From: JAYENK01 sp034722035
GTDB lineage: Bacteria; Patescibacteriota; Patescibacteriia; Patescibacteriales; UBA12075
Direction of reading: 5' to 3'
Length of the DNA stretch: 15,191 bases
NCBI GenBank assembly: GCA_034722035.1
Contig: JAYENK010000026.1
Coordinates: 1 to 15,191 of the forward strand
The notes beneath the pieces were generated by a model. The model searched no databases and was not told the DNA's origin. It saw only the letters and a list, made by a program, of their open reading frames with translations. The translations under genes were made by a program, and so were the position numbers. Below are positions 8,128 through 15,191 of the stretch, in pieces. The stretch's first letter is position 1. Each line of letters begins with the position of its first letter.

Positions 8128-8156
8128 AATATACTAATATTATTATTTTACTACAA
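8128..8156 (-). promoter_or_regulatory. Promoter for the lipase-like gene
   Basis: Minus-strand TTGTAG (8156-8151), a 17-base spacer and TATATT (8133-8128). The -35 box lies in the last codons of sat-cysC. Transcription would start near 8121, leaving a leader of about 55 bases that includes the hairpin at 8085-8109. In DNA this AT-rich the match could be chance. Confidence 0.4.
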
Positions 8157-9513
8157 TTTCATTATCTTGTAAATATTTAATAATTTTTTGTACAGATTCC
8201 TCAACACTAAGCTCACTTGATTTTATATGAATATCAGGCTTTTTAGGTTTATCAAAAGGGTCATCAATACCGGTAAAGCCGGGACGGTTCCCGGCTCTAG
8301 CCTCCTTGTACATCCCTTTTGGATCACGCGATTCACACACCGATAAAGGCGCATCCATAAAAATTTCAATATAGTTATGCACATTTTTTCTAAGTTGACT
8401 TCGCATTTCCTGGTAAGGAGTGATAAAAGAGGCCATTACCCCCACTCCGTTTTTAGACAAAAGGTTTGCCACAAAACCAATCCGACGAATATTTTCCTCT
8501 CGACCGGCGCGATCAAAACCAAGTCCTTTACTTAGATTTTCCCGAACAATATCTCCATCCAAACGTTCTAAACGAACACCATTATTATTTAATTCTTCGT
8601 AAACTGCGTCAGCGATAGTAGTTTTGCCAGCAGCCGACAAACCAGTAAACCACAAAATAAAACCTTTGTTGTTTTTATTCTTTTTCGTCATATCGTCAAT
8701 TAACGGATTAGTAGAATTAATTAAAAAATCATATACTATTTTATGTATAAGATACTTTGGCGGTCTTTTTTTATTCTTAATATACTTTCTTAATTTCGTC
8801 CCGCTAAACTTTATTGTATCATTATTTTTATTTTCGTCAATAAAAATATGTTTTTCTTGTTTCGGACAATATCCAGCTTCGGCAAATTTTATTATTTCTA
8901 TTCCCAATTCTTTTTTATCAAATTGATCAAAAATTTTCTGAGCCACTTTTGGATGATAAAAATCGCCCACCCCGGCATGGTCTCGACCGACGATAAAATG
9001 CGTGCAAGCATAATTTCGACGAATCAAAGCGTGCATCACAGCTTCACGCGGTCCGGCATAGCGCATTTTAAGGGGCAAAACCCCGAGCATGGCTTTATTA
9101 TCATAGTGATTATTTTTTATTAAAAGATCATAGCTGGAAATAATATACTCATCTTTAAAGTCATTTAATTTTTTTTCACCAATTACCGGCTGAATAAACA
9201 GTCCGTCTGTAATTTTAAGCGCTTCTTTTTGCAAAAACACATGTCCTTGGTGCGGTACATTCCTGGTCTGAAAAGCAACCACTGTCCCCCAGTTTCGTTT
9301 TTTAAATTCCTCTTTTGTTTCTTTTGGACTTAAATTATACTCCAAATAAATTTTATTCTCATTAATTATATTTATAACCTTCCCACCCAATAAATAATCC
9401 CCCTGTTTAAACAGTTCACTTACACCTGGGTGCTCCAAGCTAGTCGTCCCAAAAACCTTCTCTGCATACTCCCTTTTATCAAAAGGATAAATTTCTACAT
9501 CCTCCAAAATCAC
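8143..9513 (-). CDS. sat-cysC: Bifunctional ATP sulfurylase/APS kinase, C-terminal main part (frame broken from its N-terminus)
   Basis: Makes adenylyl sulfate from ATP and sulfate, then phosphorylates it to PAPS. Numbered from the GTG at 9513 (456 residues), the sulfurylase core holds QTRNVPHQGH (82-91), GPREAVMHALIRRNY (154-168) and GRDHAG (176-181). The APS kinase domain begins near 284. It has Walker A GLSAAGKTT (291-299), DGD (319-321), ENLSKGLGF (325-333) and GFTGIDDP (412-419). Order and size resemble the Aquifex-type Sat-CysC fusion. The frame stays open upstream to 9561, and those residues (LKDRLILVCGNIE) still look like sulfurylase, so GTG 9513 is probably not the ancestral start. 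The missing N-terminus sits just upstream in another frame. Whether this part alone is active is doubtful for the sulfurylase but possible for the kinase. Confidence 0.85.
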   Translation of the reverse strand: MILEDVEIYPFDKREYAEKVFGTTSLEHPGVSELFKQGDYLLGGKVINIINENKIYLEYNLSPKETKEEFKKRNWGTVVAFQTRNVPHQGHVFLQKEALKITDGLFIQPVIGEKKLNDFKDEYIISSYDLLIKNNHYDNKAMLGVLPLKMRYAGPREAVMHALIRRNYACTHFIVGRDHAGVGDFYHPKVAQKIFDQFDKKELGIEIIKFAEAGYCPKQEKHIFIDENKNNDTIKFSGTKLRKYIKNKKRPPKYLIHKIVYDFLINSTNPLIDDMTKKNKNNKGFILWFTGLSAAGKTTIADAVYEELNNNGVRLERLDGDIVRENLSKGLGFDRAGREENIRRIGFVANLLSKNGVGVMASFITPYQEMRSQLRKNVHNYIEIFMDAPLSVCESRDPKGMYKEARAGNRPGFTGIDDPFDKPKKPDIHIKSSELSVEESVQKIIKYLQDNEIVVK

Positions 9514-9550
9514 CTCAATGTTTCCACAAACTAAAATTAATCTATCTTTT

Positions 9551-9576
9551 AAATTTAAAATTTAAAATTTAAAATT
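9551..9576 (-). repeat. Heptanucleotide tandem repeat (AATTTTA) interrupting sat-cysC
   Basis: On the minus strand three perfect AATTTTA units (9576-9556) are followed by a partial AATTT (9555-9551). The N-terminal reading frame hits TAA at 9557-9555 within the repeat. Deleting two units (14 bases) joins the halves as ...VPILNLKDRLILV..., giving one 528-residue frame. Keeping two units leads to a TAG, and three or more to a TAA, so only a single unit is open. Confidence 0.85.
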
Positions 9577-9743
9577 GGCACCGCCACTGGGATACTCCAA
9601 ATTTCCCCACTTGCCAGTCGCATATTATTCAAAACACTTTTATAATCTTTTTCACCCAAAAAACCGCTAAGCGGTGCGTACGCACCGTTCTTTATATTAA
9701 TCGCGTCTTGAATTATGTTATTGCTAACAAAAATTTTGTTCAT
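9555..9743 (-). pseudogene. sat-cysC: N-terminal fragment of ATP sulfurylase (sat-cysC), cut off by frameshift
   Basis: A 62-residue fragment carrying the start of the sulfurylase PUA-like domain: GAYAPLSGFLGEKDY (20-34), then MRLASGEIWSIPVAVP (41-56). These match the conserved GxYxPLxGFxG and WxIPI motifs of Sat proteins such as B. subtilis Sat, from memory. It ends in a heptamer repeat after ILNFKF, and the rest of the enzyme continues downstream in the -1 frame. The beginning is shorter than in B. subtilis Sat, resembling the shorter Aquifex fusion. The ATG at 9743 has an AT-rich leader with no Shine-Dalgarno sequence. The break could be a real mutation, a switchable repeat or an assembly error. 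Confidence 0.8.
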
Positions 9744-9812
9744 TAAAATATTGTTGATAGTATTTGAGGATTAATACACCCTAAAAACCTGGAAAATTTC
9801 AGTCATAGCTGA

Positions 9813-9856
9813 TATAATTTCTTTAGATGCTTTTTCATACACACTAATCATATAAT
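9813..9856 (+). promoter_or_regulatory. Candidate -10 boxes for the GT-C glycosyltransferase
   Basis: Two perfect TATAAT hexamers occur upstream of the ATG at 9881, at 9813-9818 and 9851-9856. The first has a TGGAAA 17 bases upstream (9790-9795, 4 of 6 to TTGACA). The second lacks a good -35 box but would give a leader of about 18 bases. The region 9744-9880 is otherwise an AT-rich divergent gap. Confidence 0.35.
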
Positions 9857-9880
9857 AAAAGCTAAAAATTGCAAAGCAAA

Positions 9881-11062
9881 ATGAATATTAATATTTCCAA
9901 AAAAACTTCGATTATTTTTATAATTATTTACACTCTTATTGTCGGTGCTGCCGCAATTATTGTCTTCCCGGAATTTAATGGCTCTGACGCCACTACCTAT
10001 GATGGTATTGCCATGAACATTGTCGAACAAGGCAAATTTATTGAAGTGCACAATCAAATTACCCCTCCACTTTATCCGGTTTTTCTCTCAATTATTTTTA
10101 AAATTTTTGGACACAGCTTTATTGCTGTTTATATTGCACAAATATTTTTACTGCTTGGTATAAATATTTTAATATTTTTAATTAGTAAAAAATATTTACG
10201 TTTGCCAAATTTATACGCGCTCGCAGTTTCTATTATTACTTCTAGCTGGCCTTATATGTTACTTTTTGTAATGCAACGCCTGACTGAAACGCTTTATATT
10301 TTCTGGCTTACTTTAATTGTCTATCAATTATTTAATTTTATTGCTCATCCCAAACTAAAAAACAGCTTGATACTGGGTCTGCTGTTTGCTTTAGCCACCC
10401 ATACCCGACCGGTTATCCTGTTTTTATTACCTTGGTTGCTCGGAATTGCTATTTTAATTTATCTTCAAAAGAGATATTACAAAAAAGATTATAATAAAAT
10501 TTTTTTAATTATCAAATACGGCCTTGTAGGACTGCTTTTGTTTATTTTTCTATGCCTGCCTTACACAATTTACGGTTCGCTTAAAGCCGGAAAATTTGTG
10601 CCAATCGCGTCTAATATTTCTACGATAAACAAACGCGCAAATATTACCATGGACAAGGAATGGTTCTTATACCAAACGCACGGCTACGAACTTGGTTCCG
10701 AATTTACTTACACTAAATTAATAAAAATAAAAATAAAAAATATTTACCGTTTCTGGGATAGTGGGGCTGATGGCAAACGCGCCGAGCTGGTAACTAGCAA
10801 AATTCCTTTGGCTAAATATTTAATTTCAATCTATACCTTTGGTTTTTATTTGATCGTAATGCTGGCCCTTGCTTCAATTATGTATATCAAAAAAAATAAA
10901 TCAGTTCTGCTTATTTGGCTTGTCATTCTTTATTTTTGGTTGCTACACACTGCCCTCTTCCCCTTTCCCCGTTACACTCTGCCAATCATTCCGCTGATAA
11001 TTGCTTTGGCGCTTTATAGTACTTCAGAATTAATACAAAAATATAAAATAAAACATCAATAA
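9881..11062 (+). CDS. GT-C membrane glycosyltransferase (GT39/ArnT-like)
   Basis: A 393-residue polytopic membrane protein resembling dolichyl/undecaprenyl-phosphate-mannose-type glycosyltransferases, which use lipid-linked sugars as donors at the outer face of the membrane. The first membrane helix (about 10-29) is followed by the family's acidic loop, GSDATTYDGIA (34-44, Asp36 and Asp41). PPLYPVFLSIIFKIFG (62-77) comes next, a common GT-C pattern. THTRPVILFLLPW lies further on, with about eight or more hydrophobic helices in all. A TTG at 9869 would add four residues; I chose the ATG at 9881. The 3' end overlaps the convergent UPF0104 gene by 77 bases, with no terminator between them. Acceptor and sugar are unknown. 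Confidence 0.78.
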   Translation: MNINISKKTSIIFIIIYTLIVGAAAIIVFPEFNGSDATTYDGIAMNIVEQGKFIEVHNQITPPLYPVFLSIIFKIFGHSFIAVYIAQIFLLLGINILIFLISKKYLRLPNLYALAVSIITSSWPYMLLFVMQRLTETLYIFWLTLIVYQLFNFIAHPKLKNSLILGLLFALATHTRPVILFLLPWLLGIAILIYLQKRYYKKDYNKIFLIIKYGLVGLLLFIFLCLPYTIYGSLKAGKFVPIASNISTINKRANITMDKEWFLYQTHGYELGSEFTYTKLIKIKIKNIYRFWDSGADGKRAELVTSKIPLAKYLISIYTFGFYLIVMLALASIMYIKKNKSVLLIWLVILYFWLLHTALFPFPRYTLPIIPLIIALALYSTSELIQKYKIKHQ

Positions 11063-11921
11063 TAATTAAAAAAATACGAGATAAAACCGAAATAAGACTC
11101 GCTATTGACAAACTAATATAATTTATAAGCAAAACAATCCATGCCCCCTCTCTTGCGCCGATACCAGCCGGAAAAATAAAACTTATTTTCGCAATAAAGT
11201 TTGCCACTACAAAACTTCCCAAAATAAAAATGCCTTGCTCAAAATTAAAAATAGCATAATATAAAAATAAAACTGCGACTCCAACCAAAAAAGATTGCAA
11301 AGCGTAAGCCAGACTAAAAACAATGATTTCTTTTGTATCAAAGAAATCTTTTTTATTTATATTGATCTTTTTTATCTTGCTAAACAGTTCGACAAAAAAA
11401 TATAATATATTTTTATTTAATATCAACAAAATAAAAATAATTATAATTACGGTTGAAAACAAAAAATACTGAAAAGGGAAAATATTCTTAAAAAGGATTA
11501 AAGAAAATATTAACGCCATAATTAAATGTCCTATCACTGATAATATTCCTTCAAAAAAAACTGAAAAACTAAGTGTTTTTTTGTTCACACCAACCTTGTC
11601 ACCCAGATAAATTTTCCCCAAATAAAGCCAAACTTTACCCGGCATATATCGTCCCAGCCAAGATTTTATAAAAATATCCAATACTCTTATTTGTGTTAAT
11701 TTTACAGAAGAATCAATTCTTTTTAAGAGTAAATACCAAACAAAGGCTAGAGCGCAAAGATTAAGAAAACCAAAGACAAAAGCCAACAATAAATAAAATA
11801 AATTAAAGCTAAAGTCAATATTGCTAATTTCGTTCCACTGTCCCCAAGCTATTTTAACAATAAAAACAAAAATCAAAACAGCAAAGATATAAGCAATTAT
11901 TTTTTGTATATTATATTTCAT
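10986..11921 (-). CDS. UPF0104/lysylphosphatidylglycerol synthase-type membrane protein (flippase-like)
   Basis: A 311-residue integral membrane protein with about eight helices of the PF03706 type, the flippase-like domain of MprF found alone in many glycan clusters. The family motifs RYMPGKVW (91-98) and PAGIGAREGA (251-260) are clear. No soluble lysyl-transferase domain is attached, so aminoacylation of lipids is not expected. A role in moving lipid-linked intermediates across the membrane is plausible but inferred. Its ATG overlaps the stop of the upstream GT-C gene in an ATGA, which suggests translational coupling. Its last 77 bases overlap the convergent glycosyltransferase. The gene ends in TGA, which supports the standard code. 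Confidence 0.82.
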   Translation of the reverse strand: MKYNIQKIIAYIFAVLIFVFIVKIAWGQWNEISNIDFSFNLFYLLLAFVFGFLNLCALAFVWYLLLKRIDSSVKLTQIRVLDIFIKSWLGRYMPGKVWLYLGKIYLGDKVGVNKKTLSFSVFFEGILSVIGHLIMALIFSLILFKNIFPFQYFLFSTVIIIIFILLILNKNILYFFVELFSKIKKININKKDFFDTKEIIVFSLAYALQSFLVGVAVLFLYYAIFNFEQGIFILGSFVVANFIAKISFIFPAGIGAREGAWIVLLINYISLSIASLISVLSRIFLIIIDVLFYIFVLILKYYKAPKQLSAE

Positions 11922-13573
11922 TTGATTTTATAGATTTCAATATACGGTCCGCTTTTATTTAATTTAAACAATTTAAAAATATTATTGGGATTGTTCACGC
12001 TGTCACCTGTATCAATATCGCTTCCCGGAAAAAAAGTTTTTACCGGTTCAAGTTGATAATACTTATTCAATCCATCTATTATATTTTTTTTATTATTTGC
12101 ATTATTATAGCTTAACAAAACATAAGCGGTGTCTTCTCCTCCTAAAGTTTCATAACGCTTCTTACCAAAATCATAAAACAAATTATAACCGTGAGAATCT
12201 AATTTATCCTGATTATCTAATATATATTTATTTTTCGTTGAATTGACTTTATTTTCCTCAGTCTGCCATTTGGCCGCCGCTACTGACAAAGGCAAGTCAA
12301 CAATATAGTCAAAACTATATATTTTATTTTCTCTTTTAATATTATTTTGAATCCAGGCCTGTGCCTCTACTCTAGTATTTTGATTAAGCAAATATCCATA
12401 TTTCAAAGATATAAAAACTCCGGGTAATAATATTATCGCGACTAAAATATAAACTAAAATTAAACTTTTTATTCTTCTAAAAATATAATCACCAAAACAA
12501 CCAAAAGCGAGGATGGTCAAATAAACAGAAAAAACAATTAGCCAGCGCGTATTATGCGGGGATGCGACTAAAAAAATCATTATTAAATAATTAAAAAGAA
12601 AAGCAAAAATAATATAACGCGATAATTTGTTTTGCCATATTTTTTTAACACTAAACAAAGCCAAGGCTCCCAATATTACAATAAGCGGAGAGATAAAAAA
12701 TAAATCACGAAATAAAAAATAAAAACGTTCGAATGTGCCAATCGAAGACAAACTGGCAAGCGAACCCTCGGCGTAATGTCCGCCCAGATTCGCCTTGATC
12801 ATCCAGACAAAACCATTCCAATTGGCCACATAAAATAAAACAAAACTAATAATATAAATAAAAATATTATTCATTAAATCTTTAAGCTTAACCTCTTTTC
12901 GATTCATTAAATATCCGGCCAAAGGAAAAATTAAAGCATTTATCCCTAAATAATGTGAAGCAATGGCGAGGGAAGCAGATAGATTGGAATAATAAAACCA
13001 TTTTTTATTTTTATTTTTTTGAAAACGTAAAACAAAATACAAAGTAAGCAAAATAAAAAACGCCATAATTATATGGCGTCGTCCCCAATGCGAGAGAAAA
13101 ACCGACACAAAACTAAAAGCAAAGCCAAGCGCTATTAGCAGGGCGGATTTTTTATTCCAAATTAATTTACCAAGCAAATAAGACAAATACACGGAAGCTG
13201 TCCCAAATAATACCGAGAACCAACGCGTGATAATCATAAGTTCACCCATGCCATACAAAATCATATATTCTTTTAGCTCGGGCAAATTATAAATCCCCTC
13301 TCGCAACATAATAAACAAAAGTTTTAAAACAACAAAGGGTAAATATAATATTGCCAAAAAAAATGAATACTGCAAAGTCACGTCCGGATATATTGTGCCC
13401 TGGGCCAAAGCTTTTACGATATAGGAAATCTCGTAAGTTTCATCATAAATATAACGTGTGGCTGGAAAATCAAAATAAATACCGTATAAGCGTACGGCAA
13501 AGGCAAGAATTAATATTATGATTAATAGATAATTTTTTTTAATAAAATTCATATTCGTATAATTCGCATGCAT
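11918..13573 (-). CDS. GT-C membrane glycosyltransferase (GT39/PMT-like)
   Basis: Up to 551 residues with many membrane helices. After the first helix (about 15-33) comes the acidic pair in YIYDETYEI (41-49; Asp44-Glu45), the hallmark of PMT/GT39 enzymes that take sugars from polyprenyl-phosphate donors. The phrase FLSHWGRRHIIMAFF follows a few helices later. The last 165 or so residues form a soluble domain (AQAWIQNNIKRENKIY onward), common in these enzymes. Two starts are possible: ATG 13573 or, seven codons later, ATG 13552 (MNFIKKNYLL); neither has a Shine-Dalgarno sequence. It sits 22 bases after the methyltransferase gene and couples by ATGA to the UPF0104 gene, so it belongs to the glycan operon. 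It shares little obvious sequence with the other GT-C enzyme at 9881-11062. Confidence 0.82.
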   Translation of the reverse strand: MHANYTNMNFIKKNYLLIIILILAFAVRLYGIYFDFPATRYIYDETYEISYIVKALAQGTIYPDVTLQYSFFLAILYLPFVVLKLLFIMLREGIYNLPELKEYMILYGMGELMIITRWFSVLFGTASVYLSYLLGKLIWNKKSALLIALGFAFSFVSVFLSHWGRRHIIMAFFILLTLYFVLRFQKNKNKKWFYYSNLSASLAIASHYLGINALIFPLAGYLMNRKEVKLKDLMNNIFIYIISFVLFYVANWNGFVWMIKANLGGHYAEGSLASLSSIGTFERFYFLFRDLFFISPLIVILGALALFSVKKIWQNKLSRYIIFAFLFNYLIMIFLVASPHNTRWLIVFSVYLTILAFGCFGDYIFRRIKSLILVYILVAIILLPGVFISLKYGYLLNQNTRVEAQAWIQNNIKRENKIYSFDYIVDLPLSVAAAKWQTEENKVNSTKNKYILDNQDKLDSHGYNLFYDFGKKRYETLGGEDTAYVLLSYNNANNKKNIIDGLNKYYQLEPVKTFFPGSDIDTGDSVNNPNNIFKLFKLNKSGPYIEIYKIK

Positions 13574-13595
13574 TTGTATATTAGCATCGCACTGA

Positions 13596-14315
13596 TTATT
13601 TTTTCTCTATCACGATATAACAACGAAAAGCTAAATATTTAGCTAAGGGTTTTAAAAACCATTCGATTACGCGAAACACCGGTACGCTCCAAGTCGGAAT
13701 AAATTGCGAACGATCAAAACCACCGGTGGCCGGATACAAAACAAAGCTTAACAAATCCCTTTTTTTAATTATCAATTTATTATTAAAATATTTATTAAAT
13801 TGATCTAAATGTTTAAAAAACAATAAAAAAGGAATCGCCTGATTAGATTCCCAAGGATCTTTGTCGCTTAAGGCCTTAAATCGAAAATAATTAATATCAA
13901 AAATAAATGGCTCTTCATGAAAACGCCGATACACCTTTAGGGAAAACCAGGATGGATATGGCTCTACCATCACAATCCGTCCGCCCGGTCTAAGCACACG
14001 TTTGGCTTCATCAAAAAATTTAATCGGATCAGCCAAGTGATGCAAGGCATCAATCAACACCAAATTACTAATTTCATTATCTTTAAAAGGCATGACATGC
14101 GCGTCAAAGCTCATATCCAACCATTCGTACCGATCAATATCGCTCGTAACCACATCGCTCCTAAATTCCTTAAAATTACCGGTCCCAGCTCCAATCTCCA
14201 CAGTTTTGCCCGACACTAGATCATCAACAATTTTTTTGTACCAAATATTATATACTTTTTTAAGGATTGGTTTGTCGTTCCAAATTTGTTTGTGCTTTAA
14301 CAAGGTATTTTTCAT
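13596..14315 (-). CDS. Class I SAM-dependent methyltransferase (Methyltransf_11 type)
   Basis: A 239-residue cytoplasmic enzyme with a Rossmann fold. Motif I is VEIGAGTG (39-46), the acidic residue after strand 2 is in SDID (58-61), and LIDALHHL (87-94) and EAKRVLRPGG (103-112) complete the SAM-binding half. The C-terminal half (about 120-239) is less conserved and ends in a basic segment. The start ATG shares one base with the stop of the upstream methyltransferase/GT2 fusion gene (TAATG), which indicates coupled translation. The context suggests that a glycan, a polyprenyl-linked sugar or a related lipid is methylated. The exact substrate is unknown. Confidence 0.85.
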   Translation of the reverse strand: MKNTLLKHKQIWNDKPILKKVYNIWYKKIVDDLVSGKTVEIGAGTGNFKEFRSDVVTSDIDRYEWLDMSFDAHVMPFKDNEISNLVLIDALHHLADPIKFFDEAKRVLRPGGRIVMVEPYPSWFSLKVYRRFHEEPFIFDINYFRFKALSDKDPWESNQAIPFLLFFKHLDQFNKYFNNKLIIKKRDLLSFVLYPATGGFDRSQFIPTWSVPVFRVIEWFLKPLAKYLAFRCYIVIEKK

Positions 14316-15191
14316 TAAATAAATTTAATTTTATTCATGGCAAAAGCGGTCATTTTTAAAAGAATCCAGCCGTGTTTAAAACGTGATATATTAGTACTAC
14401 CATATTCTCGCGCCTGATAGCGTATTGGCACCTCTATAATTTTCAGATTCATCTTGGCTGAACCAAAAATCAAATCAAAATCACCAAATGGATCAAAATC
14501 ACCAAAATAATGCCGGTTTGTGGCCAAACGCAAATAATTCTTTCTTGTCATCACTTTGGTTCCACAAAGAGTGTCTTTGAGTCGTTGCCCAAGCAACCAA
14601 GAAAAAGCAATCGAGAAAAATTTGTTACCGGCAATATTAAGCAAACGCATTGCTTCGTCTTCCATCGGGTATACTAAACGCGAGCCATTAATATATTCGC
14701 CCTTACCAGCAACAATTGCTTCATAAAATTTTGGCAAATCTTCCGGTGGAACGGTTAAATCCGCATCCAGTATCATTAGAATGTCATTTTTTGCCATAGA
14801 GAATCCTTTGCGTACCGCGTCACCCTTGCCTTTGCCGTCTTGCCTTGTAAGCTGAATACTCCATTCATCTTTATATTTCTCGGCCATTCGCTTAATCTCG
14901 CCCCAAGTATCATCACTAGAGCCACCCTCAACAAAAATCACTTCAGTGTGTGTTCCCATTTTAGGCAAACGCTTTAACGCGTTTTCAATATTACCCTGTT
15001 CGTTCATTGCCGGAATCAACACGCTGACTGATTTTTCTTCTCTTTGTGTTGATCTGAAACGAGCAATAATATATTGGGTCAAACATAGTTTGTTTATCAG
15101 CGGTAAATTGGCAATATACTTATTGACAAACCAAGAAAGCAAGGGGATGTAAACAGGCATTAGAAAATGTTGTCCGGTTTTTATCACTTCA
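14315..15191 (-). CDS. Family 2 glycosyltransferase, C-terminal part of a probable methyltransferase/GT2 fusion (cut by window edge)
   Basis: The frame stays open to the window end, so the true start lies outside; a GTG at 15187 is the only in-frame start here. Numbered from it, residues 1-45 (PVYIPLLSWFVNKYIANLPL, then LCLTQYIIAR) match what I recall as the end of a methyltransferase domain fused to GT2 in related bacteria, which argues for a longer protein. The GT2 domain follows: VSVLIPAMNEQGNIE (54-68), VEGGSSDDT (86-94), KGKGDAVRKGF (118-128) and the metal-binding DADLTVPPEDL (141-151). GSRL and DTLCGTKVM lie further on. It resembles dolichyl-phosphate mannose/glucose synthases, which charge polyprenyl phosphate with a sugar. 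That would provide the donor for the GT-C enzyme downstream. A hydrophobic stretch ends the protein. Confidence 0.85.
   Translation of the reverse strand, partial: EVIKTGQHFLMPVYIPLLSWFVNKYIANLPLINKLCLTQYIIARFRSTQREEKSVSVLIPAMNEQGNIENALKRLPKMGTHTEVIFVEGGSSDDTWGEIKRMAEKYKDEWSIQLTRQDGKGKGDAVRKGFSMAKNDILMILDADLTVPPEDLPKFYEAIVAGKGEYINGSRLVYPMEDEAMRLLNIAGNKFFSIAFSWLLGQRLKDTLCGTKVMTRKNYLRLATNRHYFGDFDPFGDFDLIFGSAKMNLKIIEVPIRYQAREYGSTNISRFKHGWILLKMTAFAMNKIKFI

Noticed and set aside
9514..9554. Two separately encoded Sat subunits with reinitiation at GTG 9513
   Set aside because: Residues encoded upstream of GTG 9513 in the same frame still match sulfurylase and no ribosome binding site precedes the GTG, so a broken single gene is simpler; not fully excluded.
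9564..9570. A canonical -1 frameshift heptamer, A AAT TTT, in the correct phase within the sat N-terminal frame
   Set aside because: After a -1 slip there the next codon is TAA (9564-9562), so this site cannot join the two halves. No strong downstream stimulator is evident.
11918..11921. Possible reassigned TGA codon, as in some CPR lineages
   Set aside because: TGA ends two genes at expected lengths, including an ATGA coupling, so the standard code fits.

Overview
The window is AT-rich bacterial chromosomal DNA with short intergenic gaps. It carries eleven genes or gene remnants (one of them broken), and no tRNA, rRNA, CRISPR array or insertion sequence is visible. Several things suggest a member of the Candidate Phyla Radiation (Patescibacteria): the compact layout, the absence of Shine-Dalgarno sequences at the starts, the mix of housekeeping genes with membrane glycosyltransferases, a methyltransferase/GT2 fusion of a type I associate with these genomes, and a dispersed palindrome of the CATTCTGA..TCAGGATGACA type. 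This taxonomic guess is inference; there is no marker gene here that settles it. The genetic code looks standard, because TGA ends two genes, one of them in an ATGA overlap.

Layout. (1) Positions 1-215: a gene-free end holding an imperfect palindromic repeat. (2) 216-4155, minus strand: a housekeeping operon read holB, seven-bladed Asp-box lipoprotein, frr, rseP, starting at a good sigma-70-type promoter. (3) 4276-5637, plus strand: a polyprenyl-phosphate sugar-1-phosphate transferase, divergent from holB, with a promoter placed so that its mRNA should be leaderless. It ends at a bidirectional terminator. (4) 5718-8066, minus: a large secreted alpha/beta-hydrolase (LCAT/lipase type) with an N-terminal beta domain and a very basic C-terminal tail. 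It has its own promoter and a leader hairpin. (5) 8143-9743, minus: a bifunctional ATP sulfurylase/APS kinase whose reading frame is broken inside a heptanucleotide tandem repeat. (6) 9881-11062, plus: a GT-C membrane glycosyltransferase that overlaps the next gene tail to tail. (7) 10986-15191, minus: a tightly coupled glycan operon read methyltransferase/GT2 fusion (cut by the window edge), class I methyltransferase, GT-C glycosyltransferase, flippase-like UPF0104 membrane protein, with 1-base and 4-base overlaps at two of the three junctions.

Taken together, most of the window from 4276 onward looks devoted to making, modifying and exporting lipid-linked surface glycans. The sugar transferase would start chains on undecaprenyl phosphate. 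The GT2 and GT-C enzymes would make and use polyprenyl-linked sugars. The Sat-CysC enzyme could supply PAPS for sulfation. The strongest item for a second look is the AATTTTA repeat in sat-cysC: removing exactly two units restores a continuous 528-residue enzyme. That could mean phase variation, recent gene decay or an assembly error.
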